Shown piece after piece: positions 25,154 through 33,397 of a stretch of DNA of 64,000 nt (its first letter is position 1; every line of letters starts with the position of its first letter). Below the pieces are notes generated by a model, which searched no databases, was not told the DNA's origin, and worked only from the letters and a program-made list of their open reading frames with translations. Made by a program: the position numbers and the translations under genes. The DNA comes from RHKX01 sp963839535. Lineage in GTDB: Bacteria; Actinomycetota; Thermoleophilia; Solirubrobacterales; 70-9. The stretch is taken from NCBI GenBank assembly GCA_963839535.1, contig CAWIVF010000008.1:1-64000 (forward strand), read 5' to 3'.

Positions 25154-27311
25154 ATGAACGAGACTGCCGCCCCGGCGTCGACCCGATACCTGCCCCAAGT
25201 CCTCCTCGCCACGTTCGTCGTCTTGGCGGCGCCCGGCATCGCGGTTTACGCGCTCGCCTCCAGCGGCGCGGTGACCGACTTCCTGCCGCTCGTCGCCATC
25301 GGCCTCGGCATCTCCCTGATCATCAACTTCCTCGGCCGGATGGCCTGGGAGGCCACCCCCGGCGGCGACGACCTCCTCTTCTCCGACCTCATGCTCTGGG
25401 GTTGGCTCAAGCGCGTCCACACCGAGCGCAAGCTCAACGGCGCCCGCGCGCTGCTCCTCGAGGACGGCGGCGAGAACCTCAAGCCGGGCGTGAAGATCGA
25501 CGTCCTCAAGGACCTCGCCTCCTCGCTCGAGTCGCGTGACCCCTACACCCACGGCCACTCGCGGCGGGTCGCTCGCTACGCGACGATGATCGCCAAGAAG
25601 ATGGACCTGCCGGCCAACGAGGTCCACAAGGTCCGGACGGCCGCCGCGGTCCATGACGTCGGCAAGCTCGAGATCCCGCTGAGCGTCCTCAACAAGCCCG
25701 GGCGCCTCACCGACGAGGAATTCGACGTGATCAAGACGCACGCTCCGCTCGGCGCCGAGATGGTCGCCGACCTCGGTGACAGGGAGCTGACCGAGATGGT
25801 CGCCCACCACCACGAGCGTCTCGACGGCAGCGGCTACCCCTCGCGCCTCGCCGGCACCGACATCCCGCTCGGCGCCCGCATCATCGCCGTCGCCGACACC
25901 TTCGACGCTCTCACCTCGACCCGCGCCTACCGCTCGGCGAAGCGTCACAAGGCCGCGCTCGGGATCCTCCACTCCGAGGCCGGCACCCAGCTCGACCCGC
26001 TCGTCGTCTCCGCGTTCGACCGCTGCTACGCGGGCAGCTTCGGCGGCCTGACCGCCTGGGCGCTGCTCGCCGGGCTCCCCCATCGTCTCTGGGCTCCGCT
26101 CGAGAGCCAGATCCACGCCGTCAGCGGCACCGCGATGTCGAAGACGATGACCGTCCTCGCCACCACCGCCGCGACCGGCGGGATCGCCGTCAGCTCCAGC
26201 ACCGCCGATCCGCGCGACACCAGCACGATGCCGGGCGACAGCGATGCGAACTCCGTGCAGAGGACGGCCTCCGTCACCTCTCCCTCGCCCTCGCCGGCCG
26301 ACGCCTCGCGCGGCTTCGCCGAGCACCGCGCCGACAAGGGCGACGGTCGCTACGCGCACAGCCAGGAGAGCAAGATCCGCGGCGGCGGGCTGGACAACGA
26401 GGCCCTCACCCGCGGCGACGGACATGTGCCCGTCCTGCTGGTCTCGCAGAGCGAGCCCTCCGAGCCGGTCGTTGCACCCGCCGATTCGCCCTCCGCGGCC
26501 CCGGCCGCGTCGGGTGGAGCCGCTGACCCCCAGCCCCAGCCCCAGCCTCAGCCCGAGCCGGCCCCGTCGATCGTCGATGGACCCTCCCTGATCGTCGAGC
26601 CGCAGGCGACCGGTACCGACGGCCCGGTCAAGCCGCCCAAGCCGGACAACCCCGGCAACAGCCACGGTGGCGGCAAGCCCGACAACCCCGGTCAGAGCCA
26701 CGGTGGCGGCAAGCCCGACAACCCCGGTCAGGGCAACGGCGGCGGCAAGCCCGACAACCCCGGTCAGGGCACGGCGGCGGCAAGCCCGACAACCCCGGCA
26801 GGACGGTGGCGGCAAGCCTGAGCAGCCCGGCAACGGTGGCGGCAAGCCCGAGGAGCCCGGCAACGGTGGCGGCAAGCCTGAGGAGCCCGGCAACCCCGGC
26901 GGTGGCGGCAAGCCCGAGGAGCCCGGCAACGGTGGCGGCAAGCCTGAGGAGCCCGGCAAGCCCGAGGATCCCGGCAAGCCCGAGGATCCGGGCAAGCCCG
27001 GCAACGGTGGCGGCAAGCCCGAGGAGCCCGGCGTTTCGATCGAGCCCGGCAACCCCGGTAAGGGCGGCGGCAAGCCCGGCAGCGTCGAGGTTGCGGCCAC
27101 GACCGCTGCCCCGGCTCCGGTCGAGACCGGCGCCCCGGCGCCCTCCCCCGCTCCGGCACCTGCACCGGCTCCTGCTCCTGCACCCGCCCCGGCGCCTGCG
27201 CCTCCCGCTCCCGAGCCGGCCCCGGTCGCTCCCGAGCCCGTCGCAGCTCCCGTGCCGCCGGCACCCCCGGCCCCGCCCGTCGAGGCTGCGCCGGTCGAAG
27301 ACCCCGCCTAG
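25154..27311 (+). CDS. Membrane-bound HD-GYP phosphodiesterase-like protein with long Pro/Gly/Lys-rich tail (frameshifts in the repeat)
   Basis: About 719 residues. Two spans (LPQVLLATFVVLAAPGIAVY, FLPLVAIGLGISLIINFLG) come first, then a helical linker and an HD-GYP domain at residues ~120-290: YTHGHSRRVARYA, AAVHDVGKLEIP, HHHERLDGSGYP and GARIIAVADTFDALTS, with metal-ligand His/Asp residues kept. Such domains hydrolyse cyclic di-GMP. After residue ~330 a weak hydrophobic segment is followed by ~380 residues of low complexity: a Ser/Ala linker, repeats of GGGKPDNPGQ and GGGKPEEPGN, and a final Ala-Pro run. The frame slips near 26770 and 26806 inside the repeats. A sensor joined to a wall-spanning tail is inference. 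Confidence 0.8.
26640..27090 (+). repeat. In-gene tandem repeats coding for GGGKP(D/E)xPG units
   Basis: About seventeen units of roughly 27-30 bases, each around GGCGGCAAGCCC, encode GGGKPDNPG(Q/N) and later GGGKPEEPGN. Units differ by codon and length, and the two frame slips of the HD-GYP gene lie here. Such arrays vary in copy number between strains and are prone to assembly error. Confidence 0.85.
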
Positions 27312-27329
27312 CGGGACTTCGCCGGGCTC

Positions 27330-27719
27330 CTACTCCTCGAGTCCGGCGGCCACGAGAGCCTCGGCCCTGCTCGGCAGGGACTCCCAGCGGACGACCCGGC
27401 CGTCCCGAAAGGTCCACACCTGCGGATGCTCCCTGTCGAAGGGGATGCCGCTGCTCTTGCCGCGACCGTGTTCGTGAAGCATGACCACGGCGCTTGATCC
27501 CGCATCGAGGATCTCCTTCGCCTCGACGCTGTAGTCGTCCCAGGTACCCCAGTAGTGACGGGAAGCCCGGATGACCGCATCCCTCCCCACGTAGATGCTG
27601 TCGAGGTCGAGCATCGGCGAGGCCCGCAGGTCCCAGATCACGTACTCGTCGAGCATGGCCCAGAAGTCGTCCACGTTCGCGATCCCCCGCCGAACCAGCT
27701 CTCCGTTCTCCTGCGACAT
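27330..27719 (-). CDS. SnoaL-like / NTF2-fold small protein
   Basis: 129 residues reading MSQENGELVRRGIANVDDFW. The pattern MSxENxExVRR, an early DDFWAMLDEYVIWDLRASP helix-strand, then YVGRDAVIRASRHYWGTWDD, VVMLHEHGRGKSSGIPFDRE and WTFRDGRVVRWESLPSRAEAL is the usual SnoaL-like fold of about 130 residues. In that position other family members bind small hydrophobic ligands, but no catalytic residue can be assigned. A GATACT hexamer lies eight bases upstream of the ATG, suggesting a leaderless transcript. It converges on the HD-GYP gene. Confidence 0.85.
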   Translation of the reverse strand: MSQENGELVRRGIANVDDFWAMLDEYVIWDLRASPMLDLDSIYVGRDAVIRASRHYWGTWDDYSVEAKEILDAGSSAVVMLHEHGRGKSSGIPFDREHPQVWTFRDGRVVRWESLPSRAEALVAAGLEE

Positions 27720-27788
27720 CGTGCGGCAGTATCTCCGAGAGCACCCCCTTCCCCGTCCCAAGCGGATCTCCGACTAGGCTCAGAGAGC

Positions 27789-28176
27789 ATGGCCGCAAGT
27801 AGGGGGCACTGGTTCAAGGATCGTCATCGGGAGCTCCGGCTGTTCGATTGGGCCTGGGACCCGTTGTGCCTGGCAGGCGCCCGCGAAGACGGCGGCTTTC
27901 TCGCCGATGCGGTATCGGCGAAGTCGTTCGCGGAGCCGACGACCGCGGCTCGCGCGCTGCTCGAAGCCGAACTGGGGGCCCTACGGGCAGCCCAAGCACC
28001 CCGTGGACAGCAGTGCCGTGCCCATTCTCCGCGAGTGGTTTCAGGGACCCCGCCCGGCCCCATTGGCCGATTCTCGTCCAAAGCGATCATTTGTGCCGAT
28101 ATCGGCCTCCTTAATGGGGCGGGGATCGCTGGCGGAGCATTGCGGGGCATGCTGGCCCCATGCGGTCTTCTCATAG
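27789..28176 (+). CDS. Small hypothetical protein (one-base frameshift)
   Basis: About 128 residues if one G is removed from the G5 run near 27975. The start reads MAASRGHWFKDRHREL, followed by LFDWAWDPL, ALLEAELGPYGQPKHPVD and ILREWFQGPRPAPL. The combination DWxWDPL at the N-terminus with a mid-protein LEAELGPYG is reminiscent of small DUF1871-like proteins, a weak resemblance. It is divergent from the SnoaL-like gene, 70 bases apart. Function unknown; the end is uncertain because codon quality falls after about 28100. Confidence 0.4.
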
Positions 28177-28870
28177 CGACTGCACTGACCCGTGCGGTCC
28201 AGGCGACGATGAAGTTGGTTCGGCTTAGTCCGAATGAGGCCGACTTCAGGGCCCGGTCGCCCAGCTGAATGAAGACGGTGGAGACATCCCCGACTTCGAG
28301 TCCACGGCGACGCCTCGAGGCGGCTGATCCGGGGTTGCGACCGGTGCTCAAATTGACCAGCTCGGCCGAGGACCTTCGCAGCTCTGAGTTCCGGGAGCCA
28401 TCGCCGGGCAGGTCATCAAGTGATCGTCGGACTCATCGAGTCATTTGCTGCTCGTCCCACGACTGGGCCTCGCTATTGCCCAGGGCGATAAGAAGGCGTT
28501 TGCCGATATCCTTTCCGGGTCAAGCAAGCGTCTTGGACGGCCCGCCGTAGCGGTACATCGGTCCCATCGCCGCTGATGCTCGAAATGCAAATGTCTTCAG
28601 CGCTCGGTGGCGGAGGGGGACTACGACCTCGGGATAGAACAGAGCGCTATCCGAGGGTCTGACGCCAACGGGCTGACGAGGACTGCGCCACTTCTTTCCA
28701 AAGCAGGTCTTGATCGCCCCTCGTCAGCTTCGTCCCGGTCACTGGTCTGTGAGACCACCAATCCGATCGAAGCGCCCAGCGGGCAGCTCGTGCGGATCGC
28801 CCCGCTCTGGCGGGGCAATCGCAACGACTCGGCCGAGCAAACAGAGCTGCTTTCCATGCAAAGCAGATCT
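28177..28870. other. Gene-poor stretch with no confident coding region
   Basis: G+C is visibly lower than in flanking genes and stop codons are frequent on both strands. A short piece at about 28210-28328 reads MKLVRLSPNEADF then, after a slip, VAQLNEDGGDIPDFES, and may be a gene remnant. I see no tRNA, repeat array or mobile-element ends. Confidence 0.4.
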
Positions 28871-28879
28871 GTTTGCCAG

Positions 28880-28900
28880 CCCGCCTGGATGTCAGGCGGG
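28880..28900 (-). terminator. Hairpin downstream of rplA
   Basis: CCCGCCTG (28880-28887) pairs with CAGGCGGG (28893-28900) around a five-base loop, 18 bases beyond the rplA stop. A second imperfect inverted repeat (CAGAGCTGCTTT with AAAGCAGATCTG) lies just beyond it. Confidence 0.55.
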
Positions 28901-28918
28901 AAGCAGCCGGTCGCGGCG

Positions 28919-29710
28919 CTAGGCGGTGGCGCCGACTTCGGCGCCCTCGGCGACCGCGCCGCTCGCCGTCACGTCGCTCTCGTCGAGCAGTCCGGCGCCG
29001 GCGAGGATCTCGCCTTCGCGGGTGCGCGTGGAGTCGACGCGGACGCCGGGACCCATCGTGGTCGCCAGCGTGATCGAGAGGATGTAGCGGCCCTTCGAGG
29101 CGGCCGGCTTCGCGCGGACGATCTCGTCGATCACCGCGGCGTAGTTCTCGAGCAGCGCCTGCTCGGTGAAGCTGACCTTGCCGATCGAGAGGTGGATGAC
29201 CGCCTGGCGGTCGGTCCGGTACTCGACCTTGCCCGACTTGGTCTCGCTGACGGCCTTGCCGACGTCGTCGGTGACCGTGCCCACCTTCGGGTTCGGCATC
29301 TTGCCCTGCGGCCCGAGCACGCGGCCGAGGCGGCCGACCTTCGGCATCTGGTCGGGGGTCGCGATGACCACGTCGAAATCGGTCCAGCCCGCCTCGATGC
29401 GCTCGGCGAGGTCGTCGGAGCCGACGAAGTCGGCGCCGGCCTCGGTCGCCTCGCGGGCCTTATCGCCCTCGGCGAAGACCGCGACGCTCACGTCGCCGCC
29501 GGTCCCGTTCGGCAGCGCGAGCGTCCCGCGCAGCTGCTCGTCGGCGTGGCGGACGTTGACGCCGAGGCGGATGTGGACCTCGACGGTCTCGTCGAACTTG
29601 GCGCCGGCGGTCTGCTTGATCAGGTCGACGGCCTCGGACGGCTCGTAGTGGCGCGTCCGGTCGATCTTCTCGTAGGCCTCGCGGAACCGCTTGCCTCGCT
29701 TGACTGCCAT
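28919..29710 (-). CDS. rplA: 50S ribosomal protein L1
   Basis: 263 residues, slightly longer than average through a C-terminal extension (LLDESDVTASGAVAEGAEVG). L1 signatures include MPNPKVGTVTDDV, KSGKVEYRTDRQAVIHLSIG and TMGPGVRVD. L1 forms the mobile stalk that moves deacylated tRNA from the E site and in many bacteria represses its own operon. It follows rplK with two bases between stop and start. A hairpin follows; rplJ is 6.6 kb further on. Confidence 0.96.
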   Translation of the reverse strand: MAVKRGKRFREAYEKIDRTRHYEPSEAVDLIKQTAGAKFDETVEVHIRLGVNVRHADEQLRGTLALPNGTGGDVSVAVFAEGDKAREATEAGADFVGSDDLAERIEAGWTDFDVVIATPDQMPKVGRLGRVLGPQGKMPNPKVGTVTDDVGKAVSETKSGKVEYRTDRQAVIHLSIGKVSFTEQALLENYAAVIDEIVRAKPAASKGRYILSITLATTMGPGVRVDSTRTREGEILAGAGLLDESDVTASGAVAEGAEVGATA

Positions 29711-29712
29711 GT

Positions 29713-30144
29713 CTAGAGCGTCCCCTCTACGTCGACGCCCATGGAGCGGGCGGTGCCGGCGATGATCTTCGTCGCGGCGTCGAGGTCGTTGGCGTTGAGG
29801 TCGGGCATCTTCTGCTCGGCGATCTCGCGCAGCTGGGCGACGGTGATCTTGCCGACCTTGTTCGAATGCGGCTCGCCCGATCCCTTCGGGATTCCGATCT
29901 TCTCCTTGATCAGCACGGCGGCGGGCGGCGTCTTCGTGATGAAGGTGAACGAGCGGTCCTCGAAGACCGTGATCTCGACCGGGATGATCGTGCCGGAGTC
30001 CTGCTGCGTCTGGGCGTTGAACGCCTTGCAGAAGTCCATGATGTTGACGCCGTGCTGGCCCAGGGCGGGGCCGACCGGCGGCGCCGGGTTCGCGGCTCCG
30101 GCGGGGATCTGGAGCTTGATCAGGGTGAGGACCTTCTTCGCCAT
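29713..30144 (-). CDS. rplK: 50S ribosomal protein L11
   Basis: 143 residues, normal length, reading MAKKVLTLIKLQIPAG. The Pro-rich N-terminal switch segment ANPAPPVGPALGQHGVNIMD and the rRNA-binding C-terminal domain (VGKITVAQLREIAEQKM ... IIAGTARSMG) are intact. L11 organises the GTPase centre and is needed for stringent-response sensing by Rel. GGAGAG precedes the ATG. The gene lies 11 bases downstream of nusG. Confidence 0.97.
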   Translation of the reverse strand: MAKKVLTLIKLQIPAGAANPAPPVGPALGQHGVNIMDFCKAFNAQTQQDSGTIIPVEITVFEDRSFTFITKTPPAAVLIKEKIGIPKGSGEPHSNKVGKITVAQLREIAEQKMPDLNANDLDAATKIIAGTARSMGVDVEGTL

Positions 30145-30155
30145 ATCGAGCTCTC

Positions 30156-30722
30156 CTAGACCTTCTTCACCTGGTCGTAGCCGACTTCGACCGGGGTCTC
30201 CCGGCCGAAGATCGAGACGAGGACCTTGAGCTTCGCCGCGTCGTCGTTGATCTCGGCGATCTCGCCGGAGAAGTCGGAGAGCGGGCCGGCGATCACCTTG
30301 ACGGTCTCGCCGATCTCGTACTGGGCACGCGGCTTCTCGCGCGCGGCGCCGCCGCCACCGCCGGGCGCACCCGCCGCCGCGGCCTGGCCGGGCGTCTCGG
30401 TGTGGAGCAGGTTGTCGACCTCGGTCTGGGAGAGCGGCAGAGGCTTGTTGCGCGAACCGACGAAGCCGGTGACGCCGGGGGTGTTCTTGACCAGGCCCCA
30501 GGACTCGTCGGTCATCTCCATCTGGACGAGGACGTAGCCGGGCATGGTCCGCTTCTCGACCGAGACCTTGCGGCCGTCCTTGATCTCCTGGACCTGCTCG
30601 GTCGGGACGACGACCTGGCGCACCCGCCGGCCCTGTCCCATGGACTGGACCCGGTGCTCGAGGTTGTGCTTGACCTTGTTCTCGTGACCCGAGTAACTGT
30701 TGATCACGTACCAGCGGAACAT
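30156..30722 (-). CDS. nusG: Transcription termination/antitermination protein NusG
   Basis: 188 residues. The NGN domain (RWYVINSYSGHENKVKHNLE ... MPGYVLVQMEMTDESWGLVK, NTPGVTGFVGSRNKPLPL) covers residues 1-~110; a Gly/Ala linker (AAAAGAPGGGGGAA) leads to the KOW domain (GETVKVIAGPLSDFSGEIAE, VSIFGRETPVEVGYDQVKKV). NusG binds the RNA polymerase clamp and links it to Rho or the leading ribosome. It lies between secE and rplK as usual. Confidence 0.97.
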   Translation of the reverse strand: MFRWYVINSYSGHENKVKHNLEHRVQSMGQGRRVRQVVVPTEQVQEIKDGRKVSVEKRTMPGYVLVQMEMTDESWGLVKNTPGVTGFVGSRNKPLPLSQTEVDNLLHTETPGQAAAAGAPGGGGGAAREKPRAQYEIGETVKVIAGPLSDFSGEIAEINDDAAKLKVLVSIFGRETPVEVGYDQVKKV

Positions 30723-30772
30723 CTAGAGGGCTTCCTGTCTGCTTTCGAAGTTGGTGTCGGGGCGCCTGGAGA

Positions 30773-31292
30773 TCAGGTGATCAGCAGGTCGACGAGGCGG
30801 CTGAAGATCGCGTCCAGGACGCCGAGGTAGGCGGCCGCGACGGCAACGAAGATGATCGTCACGGCGGAGGCTTGGACGAGGGTATCGCGGTCGGGCCACT
30901 GGACCTTCTGGAGCTCCTTGCGGACCGATCCGAAGAAAGTGATGACGGGTCCGCGCTCGCGCTCCGCACGGACGACGGGGGTGCGCCGCTCGGCCTGAGT
31001 CTTCGCGCGCTCGGCAGCCTCCCGTTCCTGGCGCTTGCGCTCGCGCCGCGAGATCCGGTCCCCCTCGGTCTCCCCGGCGGACGTCGGCCCGCGAGGGCGC
31101 GGGGGCAGGGGCGTCCGAGCACGACTCGCCTCGGCGGCGCCGGCCTCGATCGCGGCCTCCGCCTCGATGACCTCCGCCGACTCCGGCACCTGGGTGTCGT
31201 GCTGCGCCTGGGTGTCGGACTCGACCTGCGTCGAGTCCGAGCTGCCGCCGGCGGCGCTGCTCGGCCTTCCGCTGTGCCCTGCTCTTCGCCAT
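30773..31292 (-). CDS. secE: Preprotein translocase subunit SecE (two-base frameshift near 31250)
   Basis: About 173 residues when a lost GC pair near 31250 is restored, joining MAKSRAQRKAEQRR to SSDSTQVESDTQAQ. The long hydrophilic N-terminal region is common in actinobacterial SecE. The conserved core is at the C-terminus: FFGSVRKELQKVQWPDRDTL, followed by one span (TIIFVAVAAAYLGVLDAIF). SecE clamps SecY in the membrane channel. The gene is essential, so a real truncation is unlikely; an alternative is start at GTG 31189, but it lacks a ribosome-binding site. Confidence 0.92.
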
Positions 31293-31298
31293 GAGCGA

Positions 31299-31463
31299 TC
31301 AGCGGGTCTCCTTGTGGGGGGTGTGATGACCGCACCAGCGGCAGTACTTGGCCATCTCGATCCGGTCGGGCGAGTTTCGCCGCGACTTGTTCGTCTGATA
31401 ATTGCGCCGCTTGCACTCCTCGCAGGCGAGGGTCACGGCAATGCGTACATCTCCACGGGCCAT
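31299..31463 (-). CDS. rpmG: 50S ribosomal protein L33
   Basis: 54 residues reading MARGDVRIAVTLACEECKRR. The zinc-ribbon form of L33 is recognised by two cysteine pairs, CEECKRRNYQTNKSRRN and CRWCGHHTPHKETR. It is directly upstream of secE (7 bases between stop and start), the standard rpmG-secE-nusG order. A tRNA-Trp gene often found here is absent. Confidence 0.95.
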   Translation of the reverse strand: MARGDVRIAVTLACEECKRRNYQTNKSRRNSPDRIEMAKYCRWCGHHTPHKETR

Positions 31464-31661
31464 TGGCTGATTCCAAGCAGGTTCGGTTCTGGATACTTCG
31501 GGTGCGTCTCAGCGACTCCCTCGCCCCAGTCGGACCATGCCTCTCGGCTTCCGCTTGGGAGTGTCCGAGGCGTCGTGAACTCGCGGTCCCGGTGGCGAGG
31601 TGCCGGAAAGGATAGCGGTCGGGTCGGGTCGCGCTGAAAATGCGGCTCGCGCAACCAAAAA

Positions 31662-31692
31662 CGCCGAGGCCTCGTCAAGCGAGGCCTCGGCG
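31662..31692 (-). terminator. Rho-independent terminator for the low-GC secreted gene
   Basis: A perfect 13-bp stem (CGCCGAGGCCTCG 31662-31674 with CGAGGCCTCGGCG 31680-31692) is followed on the minus strand by TTTTTGG. It lies about 22 bases past the stop codon of the upstream gene on that strand and is the only hairpin in the window with a U-tract. Confidence 0.85.
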
Positions 31693-31714
31693 CCTGGACC
31701 GCTAAAAAGCGACG

Positions 31715-32118
31715 CTACTTGACCGTGACGTTGTCCGAAACATCTTTTGACAGACCACCGTCTTGCCCTTGTTGTTCTCGTACTCGAACTTCTTGACCTT
31801 GGCGTAGTACTTCCCGGGCTGCGTGTCGGGCGAACTGACCTTATAATTTCCGTTGTCGTTCGTCTCGTCGCGGCCTACGAGCGTGTCGTCATCGTTCCTG
31901 TAAACGGAGACCTTACGGTTGGACTCGCACTTCTTCTTCTTGGAAGAAACGTGGCCCTTGAACTTGTCGCCCTCACCATAAACGCCATCCTTGTCGTTCA
32001 CGAAGTCAATCGTCACCTTCGAATCGTACGTCTTGGTGTTCGTGGCAGCGGAAGCGGCGACGCTACCCAGCGCGAACAAGGCGACAAACGCGACGATCGC
32101 AATCGAAAATCTTTTCAT
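31715..32118 (-). CDS. Secreted lysine-rich protein of unknown function, atypical base composition (one-base frameshift near its end)
   Basis: About 134 residues. A strong AGGAAGAGAG site precedes the ATG. The signal peptide reads MKRFSIAIVAFVALFALGSV ending ASA. The mature part is rich in Lys, Asp and Asn (TYDSKVTIDFVNDKDGVYGE, GHVSSKKKKCESNRKVSVY, NGNYKVSSPDTQPGKYYAKV), suggesting an Ig-like or carboxypeptidase-regulatory-like beta-sandwich. One A appears lost near 31738; restored, the end reads CQKMFSDNVTVK. G+C is near one half, far below the neighbours, and codons ending in A or T are common, so recent transfer is likely. It has its own terminator. Confidence 0.75.
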
Positions 32119-32227
32119 GAGCTCTCTTCCTGGACGGATTGAAGGACTATCTGACCTCTCAATACGGAAACCGTAGGGAAAAGCTGACAGAAACGCCAGC
32201 ACCAAGGGAGTCGGCTTCCGCTGGCGG

Positions 32228-33397
32228 TCAGCCCTGAGCGTCCAGCTCGTCGTAGATGCGGACGAGAGTCGCCTCCTCGTGCTCCCAGCAGTAGCGCTCG
32301 AGCGCGAGGCGGCGCGCCTCGGCGCGGCGGCTCCTCGTAGCCCTCGGCGAGCACGGTGGAGACGGCCGCGGCGATCGAGCCGCTCGTCCTCGGGATCGAA
32401 GACCTCGCCGACCGCCGGGTGCCCGTCCTCGAGCACCCGGCGCGACCTCCGGGAAGTCGCTCCCGACCGCCGGCAGGCCGGCCATCAGGTACTCGAAGAG
32501 CTTGTTCGTGTCGCCGTAGGAGTTAGGTTGATGTTGCGCAGCGGGACGATCCCGACGGTCGCGCCGCGGCGATCCGGACGAGCTCGTCGAACGGGCGGCG
32601 CCGAAGAGATGGACGCGGTCGGCCACGCCCTCGCGCTCGCGCCCACTCCCGGATCAGCGCGAGGTCCGCGTCGCGGCCCGAAGCCGAGGATCGCGAAGTT
32701 GACCTCGGCAGGAGCTTCGAGCGCTCCGATCGTCGCCTCGAAGGCACGCGCCTCGGCGTAGATCCCGCCCTGGTAGAGCAGCACCGGGCCGGCGGGAAGC
32801 CGGGGTCGAGCGGCTCGACGTGCTCGACGGTGAAGGCGGACGTTGGCGACGACCTCGACCCCGTCGAGGCCGTAGCGCTCGGCGAGGACCGCCGCGCGCG
32901 TCTCGTTCGTCGTGATCACGGTCGTCGGCGACGCGCACGATCAGCCGCTCGGCGAGCCGGGAGAGCCGCGCCGAGACGCGCGAGACGGATCCCGCCGCCG
33001 GCGCGCGACCTCGCCGTAGAGCTCGTGGGCGTCGTAGACGAGCCGCGCGCCGCGCATCCTCGCCGCGACCGCACGGCGGGCGCCGGATGGATGTTGTGGC
33101 AGTGGTAGACGCGCGCCGGCGGTGCGCAGGATCGGCCAGCCAGAGGCGCAGCAGGATCATGCGCCCGGCCGCGGGAGCGATGCGCCGCGCGCGCGCTCGC
33201 CGAACGGGCTGCTCGATGACGTCGATGGGCCCTCGCGCGTCGCGGCGCGCTGCGCGGGGATCCCGTAGCGGAGCCCGATCAGCCGGACGCTGCGTAGCCG
33301 CTCGCGGCGAGCTCGCGCGCCTCCTTCCAGACGCGCGCGTCGTGCGGCAGGTGCGAGACGACCACGCGAGCAGACGTCGAGCGGCCGCCGCGCTCAC
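32228..33397 (-). CDS. GT4-type glycosyltransferase (frame broken)
   Basis: About 390 residues across frames, from a GTG with GAGGAG upstream that overlaps the previous stop. N-terminal readable pieces: VVVSHLPHDARVWKEAREL, GPIDVIEQPF, LVYDAHELYGEV and VITTNETRAAVLAERYGLDG. The C-terminal donor-binding half shows FAILGFGR, DRVHLFGA, GIVPLRNINL, NSYGDTNKLFEYLMAGLPAV and DFPEV, with the usual E-x7-E-like region around KLFEYLMAG. Such GT-B enzymes add one sugar to a lipid-linked glycan in the cytoplasm. It is the last gene of the minus-strand operon beginning with the flippase. Confidence 0.75.

Noticed and set aside
26640..27090. Regular ~30-base repeats suggesting a CRISPR array
   Set aside because: Units are contiguous, have no unique spacers, and encode in-frame GGGKPxxPG repeats of the HD-GYP protein.
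28600..28720. Possible class II tRNA around GGTGGCGGAGGGGGACTA
   Set aside because: No acceptor pairing, anticodon stem or T-loop could be found.
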